DNA of 64,000 bases from Hericium rajendrae. Taxonomy: Eukaryota; Basidiomycota; Agaricomycetes; Russulales; Hericiaceae. The DNA is taken from NCBI GenBank assembly GCA_033439255.1, contig CM065885.1, forward strand, positions 2,356,001 through 2,420,000. The letters run 5' to 3'. Position 1 is the first letter of the stretch. The number at the start of each line of letters is the position of its first letter. A model generated the notes under the pieces. It was given only the letters and a program-made list of their open reading frames with translations, was not told the origin of the DNA and did not search any database. A program made the position numbers and the translations under genes. This document shows positions 36,684 to 50,700 of this stretch, one piece after another.

Positions 36684-39600
36684 TCAACGCCGGTGCTCCT
36701 CTTCCTCTTCTTCCGCCTCCAGCATCATCTCTGGAAATGACAAATCAGTCCAAGCCCACGAAATCATGTCAAATGCTTACCACCCCACGAAGAATTTTGC
36801 ATCGACGTCAGTACATCATGGCCATCATTATCTTGCAAGAAAGTGGAATCTCGAGACGGTGATAGGTCTCGACTGCCATATCCATCCAGTCAGTACCGAC
36901 AAAAACGAACAAACGGAGCGGAACTAACGTATATCGCAAGCCCAGATCAGTTGACAGCATACTCATATCGCTTGTTCGACGACTACGGTGCAATGCAGCC
37001 GAACGGGGACTCCCGGTGAAATAAGATTGATCGTTGCCGTCGAACAATCTCTCCCGTGGCGAATCCATGACGCTTGAGGGGCTCAAAGAGAGTCGTCTTG
37101 CCGTCGTTATGTCACGCGAAATTTGTGGCGGCGTCGTTGGCGTTGTGTCAACAATAATTGCTGGGATGTCTGCTTCGACAATGAGTACCTGTAGTAGCAT
37201 TCAAAGACGGCGAATCAATTACCTTCACCCATCTGTGCTGCGCGTGCTTCCGCTCGTAGGGCCAGGAAACGTCGTCGGTAGGATATAGTTTTCAACAGCG
37301 AACGTACGCGGTCCAGATTGACGAGATCGGTAACCAATTTATTGGTCTCGGTACGGACCACGAGATCTTTGAGCCTATGTAACAGCATGAGAATAAATGA
37401 GGTGTAAAACACAAGAGCGTGACGTACACAAGTGCATCTTTGTCCTCGATCAGTTTGTGGTGGGCCATAAGGAGCAGCATGTCTGTGAACGATATGCCCC
37501 TTCCAGGCTGATGGCTAATGCTGGCTTCATGATACAGCCGACTGTAGAGATTGCGTCGCTTCCTGATCGTGTTGTAATCGATATTGTCCAGAGCTGCGTT
37601 CAATTTGCGAATGTTAACGCCGGTAGGGAGCTTGGAATCCGAGTCCGTGTAGGCAGACTCCCTGTCTGTTCGACAAGTTGCCAATATATTCGGCACGGAG
37701 CTTTCCAGAGGATAGATCCTGACTTCGAATATGCCACTCAATTTCTAAATTAAAAAAAAGTGAGACAGAAAATCCCAGCGGCCTTAGATCGCACTTACAG
37801 CAAAGAAAGGGACAAAACGATTACGCTCCAGAAACCCAGTTCGCTGATTAGCAAATTCTGCCCACACCTTCTTGAAGGCACGCATCTCCTCTCGCGTGAC
37901 AGCCTTCGCGCCACCCGTCATTTGGAAAACATATGAGAAGTTCTCGACGACAACACCTAATTCATGTCAAATTTGGATCACTGTTAGAATGTTGAATCAA
38001 TGGTGCTCACCAGTGAACATATTCACGAAGATATACTACGAAGTCCTTGTTAGCCTTCATATCTGAACAGATGAAACTATATACTGACCATGCTCAATAA
38101 ATTCCAAGCAATAAAGAGTGTAAACGCCCATCCGACGCTACCACAGTCCGAGTCAGCGTCCGCATCCGAGGAGTTTGTGCATCTTGGATATATAGTTGCG
38201 CTGCGGGACGTCAGCCAGACACGTAAATGATGGCTCGCGAACGTACTAGTCGTGCATGTACTGATTCCATCCTTCTCTGAAAGAAGAGTTCAGGACATAT
38301 GTCAGCATGTAGATTGATGCAGGCTTACCCAGAACTCATGAAAGCCAGCATCACGAGTGCGTTTCCGACTGACGAATAGTTAATGTTCCGTCCTTCTCCA
38401 GAAAACCACTTGGTCATGCTGAAAACTTCGACAAACAAGATAGCAAAGAAAACAAAAAGAATGAGCCAAAGTGCCAGAAGGCTGAGGATGACGGGTAAAC
38501 TGGCTCTGGAGACGAATGATATATCAGTACCCCTGCGCGTAGGGCGAAGAAGTAGATACTCTTACACTGCTGTCTTGAATAACTTATTCAAATTATTCAT
38601 GCGTTGGACAAGCTTGAATGCGATGCTAACAAGAAACAACTTTTGCAGCTGGTCTATTGCGTAGCCGCTAGCTCCCACACGGACTGAGACTGTGGTGATA
38701 AGGCTGCCGGTTGCAACAACGACGTCGAAGATATTCCAGCCGTTGGCGCGGAAGCTACGCCATCCCAACCCATAAAGGCGCACGGTGATGTCGATAGCAT
38801 ACATGAATGTGAGGAGGAGGAAGAAGTCGTCTGAAGGATAGGATAAATCAGTAGATCGTTCTGAAAATGCTAGGTTAAACACGCACTTCGGACTTGATCA
38901 GCGATATGCTGGGGAGTGAATGTCTGGGTCCTATCGTACGGTCAGAATTGTCGAATGATGACTAGTTGAGACAGCTTACATCAGAGCGAAGATGTGTACA
39001 ACAAAAAGCACGGTCATCATTCTTGACCACCATCCATGCTTGTGCACGGCGCGATCGAAGCACCACGCCCTTACTGGCCATGTAGGTCTTGTTTTCGGTC
39101 TTTTCGAAGGCCTCTGGCGCTTGATGAGCTTCTGTAAGTCGATCCACTCTCTTTGTGGCTGAGTGAGCAATGCTGAACCAGTTTTAGCACTGAAGTTTCC
39201 GATGATGATACTGCAAAACAAATTGTCAGCAATGATGATAGAGCGACATGACGGGCCTCTTACCTGACGAAAAGCGTCAGAATGACCACAGCACCCAGAA
39301 GGTTATAGATTAGGAAGAAGATCGCGTTGACCTGAGACGCGTTCGTCGATGGCTGCTGCCCAGCTCCCGTGATACTGGTGGCGATACCCATCACGTCAAT
39401 CCATCCTTCAAGTGAAACGATCTCGAACAAGATCAGCAGTGACGCGCGAAAGCTGTCGAATGAGAATGTCGTCGATGGAGACGGATTATCCCAGACTCGA
39501 GGCACCAGGAAGGGGAAGGAATCCCCAACCACTGTGGTGTTGTACTCGTTGATGCAGTCCGAGTCCCCCGTTGCTTGATCGTCATTACACTGGTTTGTAA

Positions 39601-42600
39601 GACCGCGGAAAATATTGAGACCCCAGACGGCGTAAGGAATCATGTAGAGGATGGCGAGCATGGCAGCGTCCAGAATGCGGCTGACGCCAGAAAGAATGAG
39701 CGACTCGAAAGTCGTGCGCATCTTCTCGATGAGGGTGATTAGTCGAAGGGCGCGAAGAGCCTTCAAAGCACGGGTGAAGCGACTCAGGCCTCCTATGAAT
39801 ATCAAACCCGTCGTGACATTTACGACGACACCAACCAGGATCATAAAGTCCAACACGTTCCAGATATCTCGGACGTATGCATTTGGCGTGAAGAGAAACC
39901 CGTCCGCAACGACCTTGATGATGAATTCCAGCACCAAGACTAGCCCAAAAGAGCTCTCTGAAATGTCAAACCACGATCCTCGGACTCGACCATTTTGCTG
40001 GTAGAAATCGCGCCGATAAAGGGGCGTTGCGATCGACTCGGCGATGATACCGCCAATGACAGTGAGCAGGAGGAGGAGCTGGAAAATTGTAAGTGGAACG
40101 GGCGACGGTGGCCGACCAAAGATACGATCGCCACTAGCTGGCCGGACAACGGTCTGACACAGCCGCCGAAGACGATTCTTTTGTGAGAATATCCAGAACG
40201 TCTTATCATAAGAAGGATGGTCACGGATAAAGTCTGCCTTCTGCGCTCGACGCTCGTACATGACGTCGCTGAAATCTTCAGCCGCTGCTGCTTCATTGTT
40301 GATTGTTGCCAAAAGATCACTGCGACTTCTCAACAATTGTAACGCGCCCATGAGAACGAACGGACTTACAGATGATTCTCCATCTCCTCGTCAATGGGTC
40401 CCAGTCCTTGAGGATTAGTAGTTTCATTGCGAGGATTTCGTAGGTTAGACATCGGCACATCATTCGGATGTGCCTCGCCGATAAAAAGATGCTGCAGCAT
40501 GGTCAGTGATTTTTGGGTATAATGACCTGCGCCCTTCTTCCGGCCATTTGCAAACCGAGACTATTGTCCACGTCAGCATGCGACAACGTCTACAAGAATG
40601 GTGCACTTACACCAGTATTCTTCCTCTCCTGCTGCGGCAATCCATAATCCTGCACCAACGCCTTCTGCATGGGCAATACCAAGTTGGATGGCAAATTGTC
40701 CACCACCACTGCCTTTGGAGATGCCTTCAACCATCGGTATGGATTAAGCCTGCGCACCCAGGATGCGCGAACTTCCTGCGGTTGCTGGGCCTCCCAGTAG
40801 CTATTTGCCTGATAACCGCGTTTGGCCTCCTCGGCGACATTGAAGTTCTCGTTGATGACGGCGATGAACATCTGCAACACGATGACTATAGACAACCATT
40901 TCAGGTCTGAATACTACACATTGAATACCAGAAATCCCAATTACTCACAGTTGGCAAAGAAGAACCATCCCGTGATGAATATCACGACGATTGCGGCTTG
41001 TCCGAGGTCCACCTCCGCCGTTGCAGAATCGTATAGAATGTCAGTCCAGTTCTCGGACGAGAACACCTGATAGATGGCCAGAAAAGACGTGAAGATCTGG
41101 CCAAAATTCATCGCATCGTCTCCGCTGAGATCGCCACGCATCAATTGTACCGCGAACAGCGCCGAGATATAGTTGACCAGGAGCAGAAATAGCGTCATGT
41201 TCGCAAGACCGTACATGTTTCCAAACACCGAGAGCTGCAGCACAACGTCAGCATCGTACCTTGCCGAGATGGCATGAGTTGGAAAAGTACGTACCAACAA
41301 AGGTTTCATCCGCGGGATCTCCAAAATGACTCTATAGAACCTTGCCAGCTGGAAGATCGTAAGCCACGGGTACGCCCCACTGTTATAGACGGCGGGGATT
41401 TGGATGACACTCGAGCCGACGGCCAGTAGTAGATCCAGCAGATTCGTCCCCTTGTGAAAGAAGCTCCTCCAGTCCGGCAAATGTGCCACAACACGGATGA
41501 CGATCTCGATGTCGAATGCGATTGTGAGCACGAGCTCGCCGATGCGCAGGATCGACTCATGTGTCGGCCCGATGGAGACTTCGCGCGTGGCCTGAAGAAC
41601 GAGGGAGAACAGTGCGAGCGCGACCCAGCACCACCGGATGTGGGCATAGATGTCGCGCACAATATTGCGTTTCATGGGCGCCTGCCGGCCGTCAACCATT
41701 GCCCAGGTATCATCCTGCGCATCTACAGCGGATCTCAATCTGTTCGGTGCAATATATGCAGTCAGTGCCATCCTGACGTAACTGCAATAAAATTAGGAAG
41801 CCTCACGGTGCAGCACCGAATGCGCTCTTATGCGTCTCCTCGCGGATTGCTGAGAATGTATTGGTGATGACGGCGACGAACAGGTTGATCAACCAAAAGT
41901 TCAGCACGACAATGCAGATGATGAAGAAAAAGCATGAAATAAAGAATTCCGCGTCGATCATTTGATACATGAGCGGTGACCACTGCAGCACTGCGATGAG
42001 CATGTGTGTATTTAATGAAAGGAAATGTGACCGACCCCGTTCGCCGATGCAACGATTATGACCTGGAGCGCTGCGAAGTATATCGTGTCAAAGCTCTCGA
42101 TCCCGCTGAAAGGGTTATCCTCCTCCTGTAGCGACGCATGAGTTCTCACTTCACCCAACGAGAGCACAGTGGATCCGAGCTTACCCGACAAATTTGCCCT
42201 AAAGGACAGATATAGCCCTTCACACTGCCCACAGTTCCATCGTTCTGGATATATCCTGTCGCATTGAGCGAGACTGGGTCGATATACCCGCCGCAGGACT
42301 GGGAGTCCAGTTGGATCTCATCCTCACCAAGCGTAGGGGACAGATAACAGGAGCGGCGCAGGGAGCCGTTGAAGGTCTGGACGCCAATGATTCTGGACAC
42401 GAAAGAGGAGTAAGAAAAAGACGCGAGCGAGTAAATGATGGTACCTACGAAAAGAGCACCATTGCAAAGAGCACGAAGTACGCGACGCTGGCGAGCAGCG
42501 GACGTGCCGTCTTCAAAGACCGCATAATTGTTGTAGTACCGCTCGTGATTCCCAACAGCCGTCCGACTCTGAGCACGCTCAACGCCCGAAAGATACCTAT

Positions 42601-44380
42601 ATGGCTATTCCCGCGCTCAACACCTGCGTTCGCGAGCGCAAACGAGACCCAAAATGCGACAATCGCGACAAAGTCGATGCGTGACCAGCTGTGCCTTAGA
42701 TACGGCACTGCGCGGAGCGTCGCGTTCTGAGAGAGCGCGACAGACACTCTGAACGGCAGCGCAAGCGGTGTGGAGGACGTGGCTGCATTCGGAATGCTCA
42801 GCATGGACGGCTGCTTTTCCAGGAGCAGCGTCGAAGAGGCGGCCGTGCCGGAGCGCGAGCGTTTGCCGGGCGGGGGGTTCGAGATGGATGTGCTTGAGGA
42901 GGATGTGGAGGGCGTGATGGCCTCCGGGGTGTCAACCACGCGGGGCGAGACATCTGTGAGCTCCAGTCCGGATGAGCTGTACGGCAGCGCGAAGGGACGC
43001 GCCATGCTGGAGTAGAGCGCTTGTAGTTTATGCGTGATGGTGCGCTTCCGCGAAAGACCGAATTGTGAGCGGGATGAGGGAGTGCGGTTTAGCGATGTGA
43101 GCGGCGTGGTAGATGCCGGAGTGGTAGGAGAGGCAGCGGGCTGTGAGAATGGTGAAGAGAAGAGGGTCGAGATGGGAATTTCGGGGTCGAGGAGGAAACC
43201 TGTTACAGATATGCGGGCAAAGGCTTCGAGGCTTGCGGGCTGTGAGCTGTGAGCTGCATAGAGACGGCAGGGTGTACGTACGTGAATATCACGAAAAGTG
43301 AGACCAACGCCCAGTCCTCCCAACTTCTAAAGTATCCTTTTATCTGCTCTGGCGGCCCGTCCTGCCCATCCGCATCCTCCGGTAGCGTCCACGTCCGCGA
43401 CGCCTGTAACGTCAGTACGACCGCATTGAAGAGGATAAGACAGAGAATTAAAGGTTCTGTCCATCTGTAGACAGCAAGTTCGTGAGGTTCCAAGAGCGAT
43501 ACAACGCATATACGCACGGATACACCAGGAATCGGTACATTGCCCTCCGCAACGTGCTATCCGGCCCTAGGCACCCCAACGTTCTCCCTCGAATCGGAAC
43601 CCTCGCTCTTGCCGAACCCATTCCCAACTCTGGTAGTGGCTCCCTATCTTCCTCCTTCGTTGCCGTCTTTGGTGTATGTCCCTCATCCTCGTCATCCTCG
43701 TCCTCGTCATCCGCTAAACGCACCCTTTCCTCAACACCCATCCCTGCCAGGTTCACCACTCGCAACGATGCACGTCTCAGCCCCCGCCCCATGCTCCGCA
43801 TCGTCGATCCCGTGCGCTGTAGTGTCGATGGCGACGTGCTGTAACGAAGCGTCGTACGGCGGCGCGTGCGCGGCGTGACGGGGCTCTCGACGTCCGCGCC
43901 ATGGGTGTCCGCGCGCCAACCCGACATGTTGGCGGTAAGGTGCGCCTCGTCATCGTCCGCGAGCGAGGATGACGCGACCGAGTCGCGCAGGGAGGGGATG
44001 AGCGAGGCGGCAGACGCGCCCGCGAGGGCGTTGCTAGCGTACTTGGTTCCATAGCCCGCATCAGAGTCGGACGGGGCCATGCGAAATGGATCGTGATCGG
44101 CCGCAGAGGGCACAAGAAATGGGTCGTCGTCGAGAACGTACGCGGGGCGGGGCGAATTGGACCTCGAGCGCTGCTGCGAGTCCATGTTCGTGCGGAGCGG
44201 GTCCTGCCCCACGTCCAGCGTGTCAACCGGTCGGCCCCAGCTAATTCTGCGTCGTGCAAGGTTATCCCCGTCGCCGCGGGGGGAAGAAGGATTGCTGGCG
44301 AGACCAGTGGGCGTGCCAGTCAAGTCTACTGCGGAGGATGAGTTGCTGTGTCTGGACGAGATGTGACCAGAATCGTCCAT
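36684..44380 (-). CDS. CCH1: Voltage-gated calcium channel, Cch1 family
   Basis: The gene spans 7.7 kb with well over twenty short exons on the minus strand and has four repeats of six helices. Repeat I lies at about 43.5-41.8 kb, II at 41.7-40.6, III at 40.1-39.1 and IV at 39.0-38.0. Pore segments read ASANGW (I, split by an intron at 42040), SSENWTD (II, 41050), SLEGWID (III, 39407) and SSGEGWNQ (IV, 38274), an N/E/E/E filter. The best S4 is in repeat III ([16 protein letters not shown]); S4 charges are few in I and IV. After the last S6 comes an EF-hand-like region ([16 protein letters not shown], then [13 protein letters not shown]). The tail ends in EEEEEEHRR. With Mid1 it forms the high-affinity calcium entry channel of the fungal plasma membrane. 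An in-frame ATG at 44521 is an alternative start. Exon edges in the middle are approximate. Confidence 0.92.
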
Positions 44381-45635
44381 AGACTGACAGAGTCCAACCG
44401 AGGGTATTTTATTGACGTCTTGAAAAATGAATGTTAGATATATGGCGTCGTTGTGGGAGGATGGAGGGGAGACGGGAGGAATGAATGTTGTGGGAGGGTG
44501 TAAAGTGTAAAGCGGCTTCAATGACCTGCTGTGTCAATATTGATGCCGTCAGAGAGCGCTGCTTCTTTACTGTAACCAACTTGGCAAGGCTAGACGCAAA
44601 GAAAATTGGCTGAAGTACGTAGGTCGACTGTACAATCTACTGTATGTAACGATGAAGACAGCAAAGCTAATCAAGGCGTTGTTAGGACACACTACAGTAG
44701 CATTGCAACAACCGAGCAATTGCATGGAAACTGAAACTCTTTACAGTGCCTTGCATATCAGTCTGCAGTCGACGCGTCGAGAAATCTGTTTGTAGTCGCC
44801 AAATAGTCACATCGTGTCACACGTCAATCAGCGACTTTCATTCTATGTCTTGCCATCTTCGACGACGGCCATTACCTTTCTGTAAGTCTCCAACCCAGTT
44901 GATAAATTAGCTGAAAAGCTGTGAGAGACTCGCCTGGTCACAGACCTCTCTGTAAGCTGTTCACAGCTCCGATTTTCACACTGAGACTACCCTGGCGTAA
45001 CAGCCTGAGCTATAGCTCTCGCGTTTGCGCGTCTTGTGGCTGCCAATATCGACTGGAGCCTGTATCTCGTGCTGGCTGCGGTGCGCAAACATTTTGAATG
45101 CACCGGCATGTTCTTCACTCAGCTGACCTACATGCAGTGCAGAGCGCAAATTCGCGTGCCTCACACACTGCGAGTCTGTGACTTGTGCTTATTTATGCAC
45201 ATAGGACAGCAATAGCCACCGAGCCACATCCATGCCCCGATAGGCTTATTATAGCACGTATTCGGTGTGCCTCCTCGGGGGGAGGCAGCAGGGGCATTAT
45301 ATCTCAGTGGATGGCACTGAGGCAGCGGACACGGCGTGCAGGTGCCGGTTGCGCCGCAGCTACTCGAACTTGACTGTCTGTATGAGAACCTTGTCTGTAG
45401 ACAGTCCATCTGTTTTTTTAAAGGGAAAGTTGAGTGCTACAAGATTTACGAGGTACATACTGTAAACTCGCAAACAAGATCCAGAGCGCCAAAATGTCAC
45501 GCTTTGGTCCGAACAAACAAAGATCTCAGCGCGTCGACTGCAGACTGATATGCAAGGCACTGTATTATCAACCGCGTCGTGAACATTCATTGCTGCATCT
45601 TAGTCCTTACCCGACCACCCGCATTCATCGTCCCA
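44381..45635. other. Intergenic, CCH1 upstream region and duplication border
   Basis: No gene is supported. The last ~75 bp before 45636 match the sequence upstream of the second copy of the next gene, so the duplicated segment begins at about 45560. Confidence 0.5.
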
Positions 45636-46427
45636 ATGTCATCCCAACACGTCCTAGACAGGTACAAAGTGCCACGGCAGTCCGTTGACGTTGAGGCTCT
45701 TGCACAGCAGCTTGCTCAATACCTCAAAATCACCGCGGAGGACACACAGTTCCTCAGCAAACACGCCACTCGTCGCGATGAGCTTTTTGCTGAGCTTTAC
45801 AAGCAGCCTGAAGTGAAGTCCAGCGTTTCTCCGCACGAATTTGTTCAGTTGGGCAGCGACCCAGACACCCATCTCATCCCCGCCAATGCCGAGATCGAGC
45901 GACTCACGCCACCAAAGACGATTGAGGAGTAAGTGCAGACATTTGCGCCCATGTTTTACAGCTCTGATGCTCGTTGGCGAAATATAGTCGTGTCGCTCGC
46001 CTTCATGTTGCTGCGGCTGCTCTCATGGTCTTTCATCAATACAAGGTCATGTATGCACTGTTGGACCATGCCGACCTAGGACGCCAGGTCACTAGGCGTA
46101 AGAGGCAGATGTAAGTCTTAGCGTGTGCTCTCTTGCGGTCATTTCCTTCAATTCAACTTTTTTTTTGTTTCAGAATGAACCATTTTTACAAGGGGGAGTT
46201 TGTCCGCCTCTTTCCAGAGCGTGCCAAACGTTCCTCGGGGACTCCAATGACCCCACCCAATTCGGCGTGCCTTCCCACTCCTCCCCACTTCGTACACCGT
46301 GCGCAAAGCCGATCGAGGTGTTGAGCACGAGTACCAAGTCTTACTCTATGCATTCGGGAGAGATCCGCTCCCAATGGACGAAGGGGAGGTCCGATACCTC
46401 CTCCAGTACTCGACGTTTGCTCCGTGA
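45636..46427 (+). pseudogene. Deleted copy of the unknown 271-aa protein gene
   Basis: Same start (MSSQHVLDRYKVPRQSVDVE), same two introns and same stop as the intact copy at 55031. A net loss of about 150 bp in the last exon, after ACLPTPP, puts the rest out of frame, so the product would end early as HFVHRAQSRSRC. The missing part holds the region with KHVSNDEVEQFLRSPS. A shortened protein could still be made, but the copy is most likely dead. Confidence 0.75.
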
Positions 46428-46659
46428 TCTGCGAACCTGCCTCTGTAGTCGTTGGCCTGTCATGTGTCGCTTCTTGCTAATGCTAGAATAAGAATGTTCC
46501 TGGTTCTATCGGAACAGGTCGCAACAGGTGTCTTATTGTTGCCAACCCTTCCTGTATTCATTACCATCATGTCGTACAATGAAGCCACTGATCAGGTTCG
46601 CAAACACTGGACATATAATAATACACATTTAATAATTTGTTCTACGGCTACATCGTTCT

Positions 46660-47382
<723 letters not shown>

Positions 47383-47704
47383 TGTTGGAATGTGACTGCG
47401 TTGTCCGCCGGACGACGCGCTGATCTCTCTTCTCCCATATCGGACACTACTATACGAACATGACGTCATGCCCGCCGCTATGCTCTCTGTCTCCTTATAT
47501 ACAGCCTGTTTGCATTTCTCCCTCCCTCAGTCGTTCTTATTCCCCCACGCGACTGAGGTGAGCCGTTCTGTTTACTATCTTGTTTTATATTGTTTACTCA
47601 TGTACCTACGCTTGGTAGTCTTACCGGATTACCTAGGTGCATAATCACAGTCGTTCTTATTCCCCCACGCGACTGAGTCTTACCGGATTACCTAGTTTCT
47701 AACA
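47383..47704 (+). repeat. Copia 5' LTR
   Basis: 322 bp, TG...CA ends. It contains two copies of a 30-bp hairpin (arms CTCAGTCG and CGACTGAG at 47524-47555, repeated near 47647), each followed at some distance by CTTACCGGATTACCTAG. Confidence 0.95.
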
Positions 47705-47705
47705 G

Positions 47706-47720
47706 GTTATGGGCCCTGGG
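47706..47720 (+). promoter_or_regulatory. Copia primer-binding site
   Basis: GGTTATGGGCCC directly after the left LTR is complementary to the anticodon arm of initiator tRNA-Met (GGGCCCAUAACC). Copia and Ty5-type elements are known to prime from such a half-tRNA and not from the tRNA 3' end. Confidence 0.7.
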
Positions 47721-47786
47721 AGCACGAACTGAACCTCAGCTTTCACCGACGCTCCCGGAACGTTTGATCCTAGTTAATCCCACGAT

Positions 47787-50700
47787 ATGTCACCCTCGCC
47801 ATCCCGAAGCACTACGCCTAACGGCACTCCGATCTCCGGTGGCGGCGGCGGCGGTACCGACCAGAAGCCCACTCTTAGCACGCCCACCACATGCGGCATG
47901 ACTTTCTCGAGCTCTTCGATGGCGATACCTACCCCCTCACATTATACTCTTATGGCGCGCGCGTCACCATTACCGCCCGACCCTCTTTTTGCCTCCCGCG
48001 GTCTCCTCACTGTGTCCAACCTCACGCCAGACGAGGACAACGCGCTTCGTAATCAACTCATGACTGTCGGTCGAAACTTCCGCTCCTTCGATGCGCTCAC
48101 TGACACCAACTACCATGTCTGGGCGATCAACTGCGTGGACGCCTTGACCATCGCCTATTCTTGTCAGTACATTACTGGCACGCTCCCTAGGCCTACCGGC
48201 ACCGACGACGCTGCGATCAAAGCCATCTACATTTGGGTCCAGCATGATCAGCTCGTCACCAGGCTTCTGTTGTCTCGGATCAGCGCCAGCGAGCGTGGTC
48301 GCGTTGAGCAACAGTGCCGCGGATATGCCTCTAGTCATGAGCTCTGGGACGGGATCCGGCGCCTTTACCTCAACGCCGGGATCGTCGCGCAAGTCAACTA
48401 TCTTCGTCGCGCCTTCTCGCATGAGTTCCCGCCTAATTGCATGTTCGGTCCTATCATGGCTGAGATTCGCGCGGATGTTGACCGCATCTATTCCGTTGGC
48501 ACCCCTACTGCAGATGATCTCTACGCCATCCTTGTCCTGCAGGCCTTGGCTGCTCATCATGTTGACAAGCAGTCCAACTTCCAGTCTAACGGGACCCTCG
48601 ACGCGTTCACGATCACCCACCGTCTCGACAGCTATGATCTTCAGGCTCGTGAGCAAGCGCGCATCGCCAGTCGTTCAAGCTCTCTTGGGCACTCCGCGTC
48701 CGACACTGCCGCTGCTGCCACGTCTGCTGGAAATTCTGGCCGCGCCCGCACGCCTTGCAAGCACTGCAGCAAGACCAATCACCCGTCCGAGAAATGTTGG
48801 CAGAAGTTCGGCAAGCCCGAATGGCAGCAACTCAAGGAACGCGATCGTAAGGCTCGTGCTTCCGGATCGACTTCCGCTCCCAGCGCTACTCCTGCCCCCG
48901 CCCAAGCTCATGCCACCGTCACGCCTGTCCTTGAGACTAGTGCTGCTGCCGCTTTTGGCGACACCGACACCGGGTATTTCTCTTGCGCTGCCTACACGTC
49001 TCCGCTTGTCTCCGAGACTTGCTCTGTTGACTGGGCGGCCAATACGGCGGACTCTACGACTCGTGTCCCTGCCGATTACCATCTGGACAGTGCCTCGACC
49101 TGCCATCTCACGCCTGACCATGCCGACTTTGCTACGTTTGCCGGCATCTCTCCGCGTGCTATCCGTGGCGTCAACGGCTCCTGCATCTACGCCTCCGGCA
49201 TCGGTGATGTTCGCCTCGACCTCGGTCAAGGTCGCATCCTTGTACTGCATGAAGTCCTGCATGTGCCCTCCGCGGCGCTTCGCCTGGTCTCTGTCGGCCG
49301 TCTGTGTGATAAAGGGTACACTGTCACCTTTGATAGTTCTTTGTCTTGCACTATCTCGCAGGCTTCTCGCCACGTCGCTTCCGGCACTCGTCGCACTGGC
49401 GCGCTCTATACCTTGAACGGCACACCCTCGCCTTCGACCGATGTCGCCTGCCTTGCCCGCGTCGCGCCCTCTCTCGAGACCTGGCACCGCCGCCTCGGTC
49501 ATGTCAACATGGACTCTATTGTCCATATGGCTCGTCATGGTCTGGCTCTAGGTATGCCCATCGATCTGTCTGTGCGCCCACCTTCTTGTGAACACTGTGT
49601 TCTTGGCAAACAGACGAAGACCGCCATGCCCCACATCCGTGAAGGCACTCGCGCCACACGCTCTCTCGAAATTGTATTCGCCGACTTGATGGGCCCCGTG
49701 GAGCCGGTTACTTTGGGTGGACGTCCGTACTCTTTGGACCTTATAGATGACTACAGCAGCATGTCTTTTTCGTACCTCTTGCGTCGCAAATCCGAAGCTC
49801 TTGATGCCTTCCGTGCATGGCGCGCCAGTGCTGAACGCTCTTCTAAGCACACCTTAGGCATTTTTCGGACCGACAATGGGGGCGAGTTCACTGCTGACGA
49901 GTTTGAGGCCTACCTCGCCGCTGAGGGCGTTGTTCACCAGGTCTCGGCACCTTACTCCTCTGCTCACATCGGCGCTGTTGAACGTCTGCATCGCACCCTT
50001 ATGGGCCGCGCTCGTGCCATGCGCTCCTCGGCCAACCTTCCGGAGAACCTCTGGGGGGAGGCTCTCCTGACGGCTTGCTATCTGCATAACCACACGCCGA
50101 CCCGCGCTCTGCATAACAAAATGCCGTATGAGGCCTGGTATGGCGTTAAGCCCGACCTATCGACTCTTCGTGAGTTCGGTTGTCGTGCCTTTGTCCTTAT
50201 CCAGAATCGGCATAACCCGAAGGCCTTTGATCGTTCTGTTGAATGTGTCTTGGTGGGCTACTCTCCCATCTCCAAGGCCTTTCGCTGTTACCATCGTGCG
50301 TCCCGGCGTCTCATTGTTTCTCGAAATGTTTTCTTTCTCGAGTCCCAGGACGATTCTTCTCATTCGCTTTATCCTGGTCGTGTTTTTCCCTCTCTTTCTT
50401 CCTCTCTTCCTGATCCGTCTTCTTCTCCGGACACCTCTGCCGAACCTTGCGCTTCCCTTCCTTTTGCCTCTTCTTTTCCTTCTGCGGCTTCACCATCTTC
50501 TCTTCCTCTTGACTCTATTTCCCATGATGATCTTGATTTATCTTCTATGACCGTCCCTCTTGGTTCCGGTACTATAAATTCTTCTAAGACCGTCCCTCTT
50601 GTTCCCGGTACTATAAATTCTTCTAAGACCGTCCCTCTTGTTCCCGGTACTATAAATTCTTCTAAGACCGTCCCTCTTGGTTCCGGTACTATACATTCTT

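Noticed and set aside
48244-49416. 390-codon frame overlapping the Copia polyprotein
   Set aside because: Out-of-frame overlap with no recognisable domain; arises from the GC-rich third positions.
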